Assembly: GCA_045639905.1 (NCBI GenBank)
Contig: JAZUDZ010000047.1
Span: forward strand, 1 to 34,874
DNA from: RGIG426 sp045639905
Lineage (GTDB): Bacteria > Bacillota > Clostridia > Oscillospirales > Acutalibacteraceae
Direction: 5' to 3'
Length of the DNA: 34,874 bases
Shown here piece by piece: positions 1 through 7,180 of this stretch. Under the pieces are notes generated by a model. That model did no database searches, was not told the DNA's origin, and worked only from the letters and a program-made list of their open reading frames with translations. The first letter of the stretch is position 1, and every line of letters begins with the position of its first letter. The position numbers and the translations under genes were made by a program.

Positions 1-162
1 TTCTTCACTTTGTTTGATTCCTCCTTGTATTTTGGCAATGCGGCTGCTAAACCATTACCATTATACTTGGAGGTTTCTCTTTATTCCACTTTCGGCTTGC
101 TTAAAGCTCGCCTTTTTTATTTTTACTAAAGTCTTTTTTATGTCCCCCAGTAGAACTGGGGG
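1..162 (-). mobile_element. possible IS200/IS605-type element end with start of a minus-strand gene
   Basis: On the minus strand there is an 8-bp GC-rich hairpin at 144-162 (arms CCCCCAGT/ACTGGGGG, 3-nt loop), a TATAAT-like -10 at 60-65, an AAGGAGG ribosome binding site at 19-25 and a GTG codon at 6-8 reading off the left edge. A tight hairpin followed by a short leader and a gene is the layout of the tnpA side of IS200-type elements, but only two codons are visible, so the product is unknown. On the plus strand the same hairpin is followed by TTTATTCTTT and could act as a terminator. The mobile-element reading is inference. Confidence 0.3.
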
Positions 163-180
163 TTTATTCTTTGCTAAAGA

Positions 181-222
181 TACAAAAAAGTAACGGCATA
201 CCATCGACACGGTATGCCGTTA
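181..222 (-). terminator. rho-independent terminator of ppdK
   Basis: Perfect 12-bp stem (191-202 with 211-222, loop ATCGACAC). On the minus strand it is followed by CTTTTTTGT, about 35 bases past the ppdK stop codon. Confidence 0.85.
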
Positions 223-255
223 TGATTAAATTGTTGCGATATTTAGAACTACAAA

Positions 256-2898
256 TTAGTCCTTCTTATCTTTTATAGCTGCCTGGGCTGCAGCCAAACG
301 TGCAATCGGTACGCGGAACGGCGAACAGGAAACATAGGTCAAACCAATACGATGACAGAACTCGACGGATGTCGGGTCACCACCGTGCTCACCGCAAACA
401 CCGAGTTTGATGTTCGGACGGGTGGCTTTACCTTTTTCAACAGCCAGCTTAACCAAGGAGCCAACACCGGTCTGATCCAAACGGGCAAACGGATCGGCTT
501 CGTAAATCTTGTTCTCATAATAGGCATCCAGGAACTTACCGGCATCATCACGGCTGAAACCGAAGGTCATCTGGGTCAAATCGTTGGTACCGAAGGAGAA
601 GAACTCAGCTTCTTCGGCAATCTGATCGGCGGTCAAAGCCGCACGCGGGATCTCGATCATGGTACCGACATGATAGGTCATAAAGCTGCCGGATTCTTTA
701 ATCAAAGCATCGGCAGTCTTGACAACCACGTCTTTGACGAATTTCAATTCTTTCTTTTCGCCAACCAGCGGAATCATGATTTCCGGAGTGATATTCCATT
801 CCGGATGCTCTTTGCTGACATTGAGAGCTGCTTTGATAACAGCGGTGGTCTGCATGGCGGCAATTTCCGGATAGGTAACGGCCAAACGGCAACCACGGTG
901 ACCCATCATCGGGTTGAACTCGTGGAGACCGGCAATAACGGCATTGAGTTCGTCGACGGAGATTTCCATCTCTTTGGCCAGTTCTTCGATTTCTTCCTTC
1001 TTCTGCGGAACGAATTCGTGCAGCGGCGGGTCGAGGAAACGAACGGTCATCGGACGGCCTTCGAGCTCACGATACATGGCTTCGAAGTCACCCTGCTGAA
1101 GCGGCTCGAGGGACTCGAGAGCTTTGGCACGGTCTTCCGCCGTCTTGGAAACAATCATCTTGCGGATAGCCTTAATACGGTCGGCTTCAAAGAACATGTG
1201 CTCGGTACGGCAGAGGCCGATACCTTCCGCACCGAATTTCACAGCCTGAGCGGTATCACGCGGGTTATCGGCATTGGTACGAACTTTCAGGACACGGCGA
1301 GCATCGGCCCATTTCATGAAGCGATCGAAGTCGCCGGAAATGGAAGCTTCCACAGTCGGAATGCTTTCACCGTAGATTTTACCGGTAGAACCGTCAATGG
1401 AGAGGGCATCGCCTTCACGGAAGGTTTTGCCGTCCAAAACGAAGTATTTCTCTTCTTCGTGCATATCGATGGCACCGCAACCAGAAACGCAGCAGGTACC
1501 CATACCACGGGCCACAACGGCGGCGTGGGAGGTCATACCACCGCGGACGGTGAGAATGCCTTCGGCTTTCTCCATACCTTCGATATCTTCCGGAGAGGTT
1601 TCCAAACGAACCAAAATGACTTTCTTGCCTTCCTCAGCCCAAGCTTTGGCATCGGCGGCAGTAAAGACAACCTGACCGCAGGCGGCACCCGGGGAAGCAG
1701 CCAAGCCGGCACCGATGGCCTGAGCCTTTTTCAAAGCGGCGGCATCAAACTGCGGGTGGAGCAAAGCGTCCAGCTGTTTCGGGTCAACACGCATAACGGC
1801 TTCTTCTTCGGTAATCATACCTTCGTCAACCAGGTCAACGGCCACTTTCAAAGCAGCGGCGGCGGTACGTTTACCGTTACGGGTCTGCAGCATGTACAGT
1901 TTACCGTTTTCAATGGTGAACTCCATATCCTGCATATCGCGATAGTGATTTTCAAGATTGGTGGCAATCTGAACGAACTGATTGTATACTTCCGGCATAT
2001 CCTCGGCAAGTTTGGTGATGTGGCTCGGGGTACGAACGCCGGCCACAACGTCTTCGCCCTGGGCGTTGATGAGATACTCACCAAAGAGGGCTTTTTCACC
2101 GGTGGCGGGGTCGCGGGTAAAGGCAACACCGGTACCGGAGTTTTCATTCAGGTTACCGAAAACCATGGGCTGCACGTTAACGGCAGTACCCCAGGAATAC
2201 GGGATCTCGTTCATACGACGATAGACATTGGCACGCGGGTTGTCCCAGGAACGGAAAACCGCTTTGATGGCTTCCATCAACTGATCTTCCGGATTGTCCG
2301 GGAAGTCTTCACCCTTCTGCTCTTTGTAATATTCCTTGAAACGTTTGACAAGGACCTTCATGTCTTCGGCATCGAGGTCGATATCGTCTTTAACGCCTTT
2401 GGAAGCTTTCACTTCATCGATGATGACTTCGAATGTTTTCTTGGAGATTTCCATGACAACGTCGGAGAACATCTGGATGAAACGACGATAGGAGTCATAA
2501 ATAAAACGTTCGAATTTCGGATCGCTGTTCTGGGCAATCATGCCGTCCACCACGTCTTGGTTCAAACCAAGGTTCAAAATGGTGTCCATCATGCCGGGCA
2601 TGGAAGCACGGGCGCCGGAACGAACGGAAACGAGAAGCGGGTTGCGCTTGTCGCCGAATTTCTTTCCGTTGATTTCTTCGATTTTTGCGAGGTAGGTCTT
2701 GATTTCCTCCTGGATTTCGGGAGCAATGCAACGACCGTCTTCATAATAACGGGTGCAAGCCTCCGTGGAAATGGTGAAGCCCTGGGGAACCGGGAGACCT
2801 AATTTGACCATCTGGGCCAGGTTGGCACCCTTACCGCCAAGCAGTTCACGCATGTTCTCATTACCCTCAGAGAACAGGTACACATACTTGTGACTCAT
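256..2898 (-). CDS. ppdK: pyruvate, phosphate dikinase
   Basis: Cytoplasmic enzyme that interconverts pyruvate + ATP + Pi with phosphoenolpyruvate + AMP + PPi. In anaerobic Firmicutes it links glycolysis and gluconeogenesis. The 880 residues are the usual family length and collinear with it: an N-terminal ATP-grasp domain (GGKGANLAQM near residue 25), the phosphohistidine swivel domain with the catalytic His in GGMTSHAAVVARGMG near 455, and the C-terminal TIM-barrel PEP-binding domain ending in KLGVCGEHGGDP and the conserved Cys region. I chose the ATG at 2898 because GGAGG lies at the right distance upstream. An in-frame ATG five codons earlier (2913) overlaps that binding site and is unlikely to be used. 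The gene stands alone, divergent from the ribosomal operon. A long open frame on the opposite strand is a coding shadow. Confidence 0.97.
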   Translation of the reverse strand: MSHKYVYLFSEGNENMRELLGGKGANLAQMVKLGLPVPQGFTISTEACTRYYEDGRCIAPEIQEEIKTYLAKIEEINGKKFGDKRNPLLVSVRSGARASMPGMMDTILNLGLNQDVVDGMIAQNSDPKFERFIYDSYRRFIQMFSDVVMEISKKTFEVIIDEVKASKGVKDDIDLDAEDMKVLVKRFKEYYKEQKGEDFPDNPEDQLMEAIKAVFRSWDNPRANVYRRMNEIPYSWGTAVNVQPMVFGNLNENSGTGVAFTRDPATGEKALFGEYLINAQGEDVVAGVRTPSHITKLAEDMPEVYNQFVQIATNLENHYRDMQDMEFTIENGKLYMLQTRNGKRTAAAALKVAVDLVDEGMITEEEAVMRVDPKQLDALLHPQFDAAALKKAQAIGAGLAASPGAACGQVVFTAADAKAWAEEGKKVILVRLETSPEDIEGMEKAEGILTVRGGMTSHAAVVARGMGTCCVSGCGAIDMHEEEKYFVLDGKTFREGDALSIDGSTGKIYGESIPTVEASISGDFDRFMKWADARRVLKVRTNADNPRDTAQAVKFGAEGIGLCRTEHMFFEADRIKAIRKMIVSKTAEDRAKALESLEPLQQGDFEAMYRELEGRPMTVRFLDPPLHEFVPQKKEEIEELAKEMEISVDELNAVIAGLHEFNPMMGHRGCRLAVTYPEIAAMQTTAVIKAALNVSKEHPEWNITPEIMIPLVGEKKELKFVKDVVVKTADALIKESGSFMTYHVGTMIEIPRAALTADQIAEEAEFFSFGTNDLTQMTFGFSRDDAGKFLDAYYENKIYEADPFARLDQTGVGSLVKLAVEKGKATRPNIKLGVCGEHGGDPTSVEFCHRIGLTYVSCSPFRVPIARLAAAQAAIKDKKD

Positions 2899-2953
2899 AG
2901 TATTTTCCTCCATCTATATAGATTTATATATTTTAAACAAAATAGTATAGGTT

Positions 2954-2982
2954 ATTATAGCAAAAAAAAATCTCTATGACCA
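2954..2982 (-). promoter_or_regulatory. ppdK promoter
   Basis: Minus strand: TATAAT at 2959-2954 preceded by TGC (an extended -10) and a weak -35, TGGTCA, at 2982-2977 with a 17-bp spacer. The start codon follows about 55 bases downstream. Confidence 0.6.
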
Positions 2983-3089
2983 CCCCTAATTTGAACTTTT
3001 TTCACAAAAAACGAGCGGATTTCGAAACCCCGCCGGAGAGCATATTATAATATGTATATACTATAGGAAAAAATTTTCAAAAATTGTTG

Positions 3090-3118
3090 TTGACACGGTT
3101 TCCCCTCTGTGCTATATT
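3090..3118 (+). promoter_or_regulatory. promoter of the rpmG-secE-nusG-rplK-rplA operon
   Basis: Consensus TTGACA at 3090-3095, a 17-bp spacer and TATATT at 3113-3118, about 95 bases before rpmG. It is the only strong plus-strand promoter seen in the 315-base gap between ppdK and rpmG; the rest of that gap is AT-rich leader with no further gene. Confidence 0.85.
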
Positions 3119-3213
3119 GTTTACACCTCATTTTGCGGGGTTTTATTTTTGCGCTCATTTTTTGCGCTACCCGCGTGTTTTTCTGAGGGAGGCTAAATAG
3201 GAGGTGCCGTTAT

Positions 3214-3363
3214 ATGAGAGTCAAAATTACAATGGCTTGCACAGAGTGCAAACAGCGCAATTACAACACCATGAAAAACAAAAAGAACGACCCTGACCGG
3301 TTGGAAATGAACAAGTACTGCCGGTTCTGCCGCAAACACACCCTGCACAGGGAGACGAAGTAA
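3214..3363 (+). CDS. rpmG: 50S ribosomal protein L33
   Basis: Small basic protein of the large ribosomal subunit. Translation gives 49 residues beginning MRVKITMACTEC and ending LHRETK, typical for L33. It carries two CxxC pairs (C9/C12 and C36/C39), so this is the zinc-binding (C+) form. AGGAGG lies 8 bases before the ATG. secE starts 12 bases downstream, the standard rpmG-secE-nusG order of Firmicutes. It is too short to have been called by length-limited ORF searches. Confidence 0.95.
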   Translation: MRVKITMACTECKQRNYNTMKNKKNDPDRLEMNKYCRFCRKHTLHRETK

Positions 3364-3375
3364 GGAGGATGTAAA

Positions 3376-3603
3376 ATGGCCCTTTTCAAGAAAAAGGATT
3401 CCTCTGCCAAAAAAGGCGACAGCGCATTTAAGCGTTACTTCAAAGAGTTGAAGGGCGAGTTCAAGAAGATCACCTGGCCGACATGGAATGCCATGTGGAA
3501 AAACACATGGGCTACCATTGCAATGTGCGCCGTAGTCGGTGTCATTGTCTGCCTGATCGACTTCGGACTGGATGCTCTGATTAATGTGCTCCTGGCTCTG
3601 TAA
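3376..3603 (+). CDS. secE: preprotein translocase subunit SecE
   Basis: Essential small subunit of the SecYEG protein-conducting channel in the inner membrane. It has 75 residues: a charged N-terminal tail, the conserved amphipathic region KRYFKELKGEFKKITWPTW and one transmembrane helix near residues 46-70, the single-span form usual in Firmicutes. AAGGAGG precedes the ATG. It lies between rpmG and nusG in the same transcript. Confidence 0.96.
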   Translation: MALFKKKDSSAKKGDSAFKRYFKELKGEFKKITWPTWNAMWKNTWATIAMCAVVGVIVCLIDFGLDALINVLLAL

Positions 3604-3617
3604 GGGGGTAGGTTCGC

Positions 3618-4139
3618 ATGGCGGAAGAAGCAAAATGGTATGTTGTTCATACCTATTCCGGCTATGAAGCAAAAGTAGCCACCAACCTGAGAACCATCGT
3701 TGAAAACCGCGGTCTGCAAGATCAAATTCTGGATATCAATGTTCCGACCGAAATCGTTACCGAACTTCGGAACGGTGAAAAGAAGGAAATTGAACGGAAG
3801 CTCTTCCCCGGCTATGTGCTGGTGAAGATGGTCATGTCAGACGAATCCTGGTTCCTCGTCCGTAACGTTCGCGGATGCACGGGCTTTGTAGGCCCCGGAG
3901 GACGCCCGATTCCGTTGACCGAAGAAGAAATTCGCGGTCTCGGTGTGGAAAAACGAGAGTTGGTTGTCAATTTTGAAGTCGGCGATACAGTCCGCATCGT
4001 CGATGGACCGTTTGTCGGTAACACAAGTATTGTGAAAAAGATCGACTTGGAAAAAGAAACCGTGACCGTCACGGTCAATTTCCTCGGCAGAGAAACGCCG
4101 ACGGAAGTCGACCTCGGACAGGTTGAAAAAGTGGACTAA
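3618..4139 (+). CDS. nusG: transcription termination/antitermination factor NusG
   Basis: General elongation factor that binds RNA polymerase across the cleft. Its 173 residues comprise an N-terminal NGN domain (KWYVVHTYSGYEAKV at the start, LFPGYVLVKM near 60) and a C-terminal KOW domain (VGDTVRIVDGPFVGN near 120). Length and domain order are normal. It starts 14 bases after secE with an AGGGGGTAGG-type binding site. The 127 bases downstream hold an L1-type operator before rplK. Confidence 0.97.
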   Translation: MAEEAKWYVVHTYSGYEAKVATNLRTIVENRGLQDQILDINVPTEIVTELRNGEKKEIERKLFPGYVLVKMVMSDESWFLVRNVRGCTGFVGPGGRPIPLTEEEIRGLGVEKRELVVNFEVGDTVRIVDGPFVGNTSIVKKIDLEKETVTVTVNFLGRETPTEVDLGQVEKVD

Positions 4140-4201
4140 CCGTACGCATAACGCGGAACAACCGACCGCGCTATAACTGTGCGCCGGACACTCTTCCGGC
4201 T

Positions 4202-4245
4202 GTGGGAGGATTACTCAAAAAGTTTGGGTATTCCGACACTACCAC
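4202..4245 (+). promoter_or_regulatory. L1-type mRNA operator upstream of rplK
   Basis: GTGGGAGG (4202-4209) and a closing CCAC (4242-4245) flank an inner stem (4207-4215 with 4226-4234, 8 of 9 pairs) with the asymmetric internal loop GACACTA. This matches the known ribosomal protein L1 target, which mimics its 23S rRNA site, and lies directly upstream of the rplK-rplA pair that L1 represses in other bacteria. The match to the motif is from memory of the family. Confidence 0.55.
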
Positions 4246-4266
4246 GATTTTTGGAGGTGCAAATTA

Positions 4267-4692
4267 ATGGCTCAGAAAGTTATCGGTTACATCAAATTGC
4301 AGATTCCTGCTGGCAAAGCAACTCCGGCTCCGCCTGTCGGTCCGGCCCTTGGTCAGCATGGTGTCAACATCATGGCGTTCACCAAAGATTTTAACGAACG
4401 CACCAAGAATGATATCGGTATGATTATCCCGGTTGTTATCACCGTGTATGCCGACCATTCCTTTACCTTTATCACCAAGACTCCCCCGGCAGCCGTCCTG
4501 ATTAAAAAGGCCTGCAACATCAACAAGGCGTCCGGTGAACCGAACAAAAACAAAGTCGCTCAGATTTCCAAAGAGCAGATTCGTAAGATTGCTGAGACGA
4601 AAATGCCCGATTTGAACGCAGCTTCCATCGAGAGTGCCATGAGCATGATCGCCGGAACCGCCCGCAGCATGGGCATCACTGTCACAGAATAA
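4267..4692 (+). CDS. rplK: 50S ribosomal protein L11
   Basis: Forms the base of the ribosomal stalk at the GTPase-associated centre. It has 141 residues, the standard length, with the N-terminal signature PAGKATPAPPVGPALGQHG and a C-terminal RNA-binding domain ending ARSMGITVTE. TTTGGAGGTG precedes the ATG. It is followed by rplA after 95 bases that contain a second L1-type operator. Confidence 0.97.
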   Translation: MAQKVIGYIKLQIPAGKATPAPPVGPALGQHGVNIMAFTKDFNERTKNDIGMIIPVVITVYADHSFTFITKTPPAAVLIKKACNINKASGEPNKNKVAQISKEQIRKIAETKMPDLNAASIESAMSMIAGTARSMGITVTE

Positions 4693-4701
4693 CGAAATAT
4701 C

Positions 4702-4740
4702 GAGTGGGAGGAAAACCTCAACCATTCCGATGAACCACTC
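4702..4740 (+). promoter_or_regulatory. L1-type mRNA operator between rplK and rplA
   Basis: An outer stem GAGTGG/CCACTC (4702-4707 with 4735-4740), an inner hairpin GAGG-AAAA-CCTC (4708-4719) and the conserved unpaired GATGAA (4729-4734). GTGGGAGG plus GATGAACCAC is the canonical L1-binding pattern. It sits about 50 bases before the rplA start codon. Confidence 0.65.
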
Positions 4741-4787
4741 AGCCCTGTCACATACAGACAGAGGTCAATTTAGGAGGAAACCAAATA

Positions 4788-5480
4788 ATGAAACATGGAA
4801 AGAAATATACAGACAGCCAAAAGCTGTTTGAGCGCTCTACCTATTATGATGTTCCGGATGCAATGGATTTGGCCGTGAAAACCGGCAAAGCCAAGTTCGA
4901 CGAAACCGTCGAAGTGCATGTTCGCTTGGGTGTTGACAGCCGTCACGCCGACCAGCAGGTCCGCGGCGCCGTCGTTCTCCCGAACGGAACCGGTAAAACC
5001 ATTCGTACCCTCGTTTTCTGCAAAGAAGACAAGGCCCAGGCTGCTTTGGACGCCGGTGCCGATTTTGTCGGTTCTGACGACCTGGTTGCCAAAATCAACG
5101 GCGGTTGGATGGATTTCGACGTCGTCATCGCCACCCCGGATATGATGGGTGTCGTCGGCCGTCTCGGTAAAGTCCTCGGTCCCCGTGGTCTTATGCCGAA
5201 CCCGAAAGCCGGAACCGTTACCCCGGATGTTGCCAAGGCTGTTACCGAAGCGAAAGCCGGTAAAATCGAGTATCGTCTCGACAAGACCAACATCATCCAC
5301 TGCCCCATCGGAAAAGTTTCCTTTGGTGCTGAAAAATTGCAGGAAAACTTTGATGCTCTCCTCAGTGCTATCGTTCGTGCCAAACCGGCCGCAGCCAAAG
5401 GTCAGTACATCAAATCCTGCGTTGTCTCCTCTACCATGGGCCCCGGCGTTCGTGTGAACCCGGCCAAACTCACTTACTAA
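4788..5480 (+). CDS. rplA: 50S ribosomal protein L1
   Basis: Large L1-stalk protein of the ribosome and autogenous repressor of its own mRNA. It has 230 residues, the normal length, with the family motifs KVLGPRGLMPNPKAGTVT near 140 and a typical C-terminal GPGVRVNPAKL. TAGGAGG lies 10 bases before the ATG. Two candidate L1 operators (before rplK and between rplK and rplA) fit autoregulation. The next gene, rplJ, is separated by an attenuator leader. Confidence 0.97.
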   Translation: MKHGKKYTDSQKLFERSTYYDVPDAMDLAVKTGKAKFDETVEVHVRLGVDSRHADQQVRGAVVLPNGTGKTIRTLVFCKEDKAQAALDAGADFVGSDDLVAKINGGWMDFDVVIATPDMMGVVGRLGKVLGPRGLMPNPKAGTVTPDVAKAVTEAKAGKIEYRLDKTNIIHCPIGKVSFGAEKLQENFDALLSAIVRAKPAAAKGQYIKSCVVSSTMGPGVRVNPAKLTY

Positions 5481-5667
5481 GGAGAAAAAATGCTTGCAAT
5501 TACCGGTTCGGTAATGTAAGATATATTTGCTGTTCTTCTGCAGACAACAGGTTCGCGATGAGCGTATAATGGGAAACCGCCTGTCGAGGGTGAAAAGTAA
5601 TGACACGCATATTGTGTGAAATTGTGTCTTTGACCGCCCTCAGAGTTCGCTTTGAGGGCGTTTTTCT
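5481..5667 (+). ncRNA. L10-type ribosomal protein leader with attenuator
   Basis: A 230-base spacer between rplA and rplJ with several paired segments (for example ATTACCGGTTCGGTAAT near 5498) ending in a strong rho-independent terminator: an 11-bp stem at 5635-5645/5650-5660 with a TTCG tetraloop, followed by TTTTTCT. The position and the terminator before rplJ match the known L10 leader of Firmicutes, where L10-(L12)4 binding favours termination. Assignment to that Rfam family is inferred from position, not from a covariance search. Confidence 0.8.
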
Positions 5668-5710
5668 ATAAGAAGACGGCATGAACCAAATCTAACGGAG
5701 GTGAAAATCC

Positions 5711-6232
5711 ATGCCTACAGAAGCTGTTTTACAAGAGAAACAGGCTCTCGTCGCTGCCTTGACCGAGAAACTCAAGAACGCCCAGTCCGGTGTTATTGTC
5801 AGTTTCCAGGGAATCTCGGTTGCTGACGATACCGCTCTTCGTCGCAGTCTCCGCGAAGCCGGTGTTGAATATTCCGTCGTGAAAAACACCATGCTCAGCC
5901 GCGCTGCCGAAGGTGCCGGTTATGATGATCTGAAAGAAGTTCTCGAAGGTTCCACCGCTCTTGCTACAAGTGTTGAGGATCCGCTGGCTCCCTGCAAAAT
6001 CCTTTGCGAGTTTGCCGAGAAAAACGAGAAGTTCGCAGTGAAATCCGGTTTCTTCGAGGGAAAAGTCGTTTCCGTCGATACCATCGAGCAATTGGCGAAA
6101 GTTCCGCCGAGAGATTCTTTGCTCGCCATGTTGGCCGGCAGCTTGAACCAGACCATCGCCGGTTTGGCACGTGCTATCAATGCCGTTGCCGAACAGCAGG
6201 GTGACGGCGCTGCCGCTCCCGCCGAAGGTTAA
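5711..6232 (+). CDS. rplJ: 50S ribosomal protein L10
   Basis: Scaffold of the ribosomal stalk that anchors L7/L12 dimers and regulates its own operon. The 173 residues begin MPTEAVLQEKQALVAALTEK, with the conserved rRNA-binding N-terminal domain (VVKNTMLSRAAEG near 58) and a C-terminal helix (ALNTIAGLARAINAV type) that recruits L12. ACGGAGGTG precedes the ATG. rplL follows 50 bases later. Confidence 0.97.
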   Translation: MPTEAVLQEKQALVAALTEKLKNAQSGVIVSFQGISVADDTALRRSLREAGVEYSVVKNTMLSRAAEGAGYDDLKEVLEGSTALATSVEDPLAPCKILCEFAEKNEKFAVKSGFFEGKVVSVDTIEQLAKVPPRDSLLAMLAGSLNQTIAGLARAINAVAEQQGDGAAAPAEG

Positions 6233-6282
6233 TCCTTTGGAAAAAACAAACAAAAAATTTATTATTTATGGAGGAAAATACC

Positions 6283-6657
6283 ATGTCTGAGAAAATCGCA
6301 AGCATGATCGAAGAGATCAAAGCTCTTACCGTTTTGGAGCTCAACGAGCTCGTTAAAGCCATTGAAGAAGAATTCGGCGTTTCCGCCGCTGCCCCGGTTG
6401 CTGTTGCTGCTGCCGGTGCCGGTGCCGGTGCTGCTGCCGAAGAGAAAACCGAGTTTGATGTTATTTTGACCGACGCCGGTGCTAACAAAGTCGGCGCTAT
6501 CAAAGCTGTCAAAGACATCGCCGGTTTGGGCCTCAAAGAAGCCAAAGATTTGGTCGAAGCTGCCCCGAAAGCCGTCAAAGAAGGCGTTTCCAAAGAGGAA
6601 GCCGAAGAAATCAAATCCAAGCTCGAAGAAGCCGGCGCCAAAGTCGAAATCAAATAA
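6283..6657 (+). CDS. rplL: 50S ribosomal protein L7/L12
   Basis: Multi-copy acidic stalk protein that recruits translational GTPases. It has 124 residues: an N-terminal dimerisation helix, an Ala/Gly-rich hinge near 40-55, and a C-terminal globular domain (EFDVILTDAGANKV, IKAVKDIAGLGLKEAKDLV). The ATG at 6283 is chosen because GGAGG lies at 6270-6274. An in-frame ATG at 6268 overlaps that site, the same layout as in ppdK. It is the last gene of the ribosomal operon and is followed by a strong terminator. Confidence 0.97.
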   Translation: MSEKIASMIEEIKALTVLELNELVKAIEEEFGVSAAAPVAVAAAGAGAGAAAEEKTEFDVILTDAGANKVGAIKAVKDIAGLGLKEAKDLVEAAPKAVKEGVSKEEAEEIKSKLEEAGAKVEIK

Positions 6658-6674
6658 GAATTGCTTTGATTTCC

Positions 6675-6711
6675 ACAACCGGAAGCAAGTTGCTTCCGGT
6701 TGTTTCTTTTG
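6675..6711 (+). terminator. terminator of the ribosomal operon
   Basis: 14-bp stem (6675-6688 with 6690-6703) built on AACCGGAAGCAA/TTGCTTCCGGTT, then TTCTTTTG, 18 bases after the rplL stop. Confidence 0.9.
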
Positions 6712-6726
6712 CCTGAAAAACAGGAA

Positions 6727-6756
6727 AATCCCCAAAAAGGTCTTGCCTTTTGGGGA
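6727..6756. terminator. second stem-loop before the tRNA
   Basis: AATCCCC-AAAAAGG ... CCTTTT-GGGGATT forms a stem with one bulged base. The minus-strand side is followed by TTTTCCTGTTTTTC, so it may stop antisense transcription. Its role is unsure. Confidence 0.4.
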
Positions 6757-6786
6757 TTCATGATATATACTGTATATACAATATAT

Positions 6787-6862
<76 letters not shown>

Positions 6863-6866
6863 TATC

Positions 6867-6912
6867 GAGTGGATGTAACTGATTTCAGTTACATCCGCTT
6901 TGTTTTTTCTTT
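6867..6912 (+). terminator. terminator after tRNA-fMet
   Basis: 12-bp stem (6871-6882 with 6885-6896) on GGATGTAACTGA/TCAGTTACATCC, followed by GCTTTGTTTTTTCT. Its core AACTGA..TCAGTT recurs in the gene-less terminator at 9994. Confidence 0.9.
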
Positions 6913-6949
6913 GGCGTCCCATTCGTATCAGCGAATTATCCCCAATCCC

Positions 6950-6978
6950 TTGAAATTCTTCGGGGAATGTGCTATAAT
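6950..6978 (+). promoter_or_regulatory. promoter of the RNase III cassette
   Basis: TTGAAA at 6950-6955, a 17-bp spacer and TATAAT at 6973-6978: a near-consensus housekeeping promoter. It starts a leader of about 195 nt before the RNase III gene. Confidence 0.8.
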
Positions 6979-6984
6979 AACATT

Positions 6985-7180
6985 TACAGAAGGCATAGAA
7001 TATTAAGATCGAAACATTGTATGTTTGGATTTACCGCCTTTCATGAAAGTGAAATCCGGTAAATGAAGGCAAACAAAGAATTGTTTTTAATATCTTATGT
7101 CCGACATTGGGCATCAGTATACGCTGATGCTGTGTTGGGCTATTTTTATGCCTTCCAGTAAATTTTGGGAGGCGTTTTTT
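6985..7180 (+). promoter_or_regulatory. structured leader with terminator-like hairpin before the RNase III gene
   Basis: Two structures are visible. Near 7027-7070, TTTACCG/CGGTAAA (7030-7036 with 7057-7063) and GCCTTTCAT/ATGAAGGC (7036-7044 with 7063-7070) interleave, so they can form a pseudoknot or exclude each other; GGATTT/AAATCC offers a further alternative. At 7099-7140 a long hairpin forms (9-bp outer stem with G-U pairs, a 7-bp GCATCAG/CTGATGC inner stem) followed by TATTTTTAT, which is terminator-like. This could be transcription attenuation or a self-cleavage site for the encoded RNase III. Function is inferred only. Confidence 0.5.

Noticed and set aside
1..129. Plus-strand open frame from the window start to TAA at 127
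   Set aside because: The peptide is low in complexity, has no visible start and the minus strand carries a better promoter and binding-site layout.
352..2802. 816-codon open frame on the plus strand inside ppdK
   Set aside because: It is exactly antisense to the ppdK gene, has no ribosome binding site, and its translation is low-complexity with no recognisable domain; a shadow of codon bias.
3435..3725. Minus-strand frames over secE/nusG
   Set aside because: Antisense to standard core genes; no independent support.
4770..5606. 278-codon minus-strand frame over rplA
   Set aside because: Antisense to a certain ribosomal protein gene.
7097..7180. N-terminal extension of the RNase III protein
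   Set aside because: The upstream ATG has no ribosome binding site and the extension is encoded by the leader hairpin.
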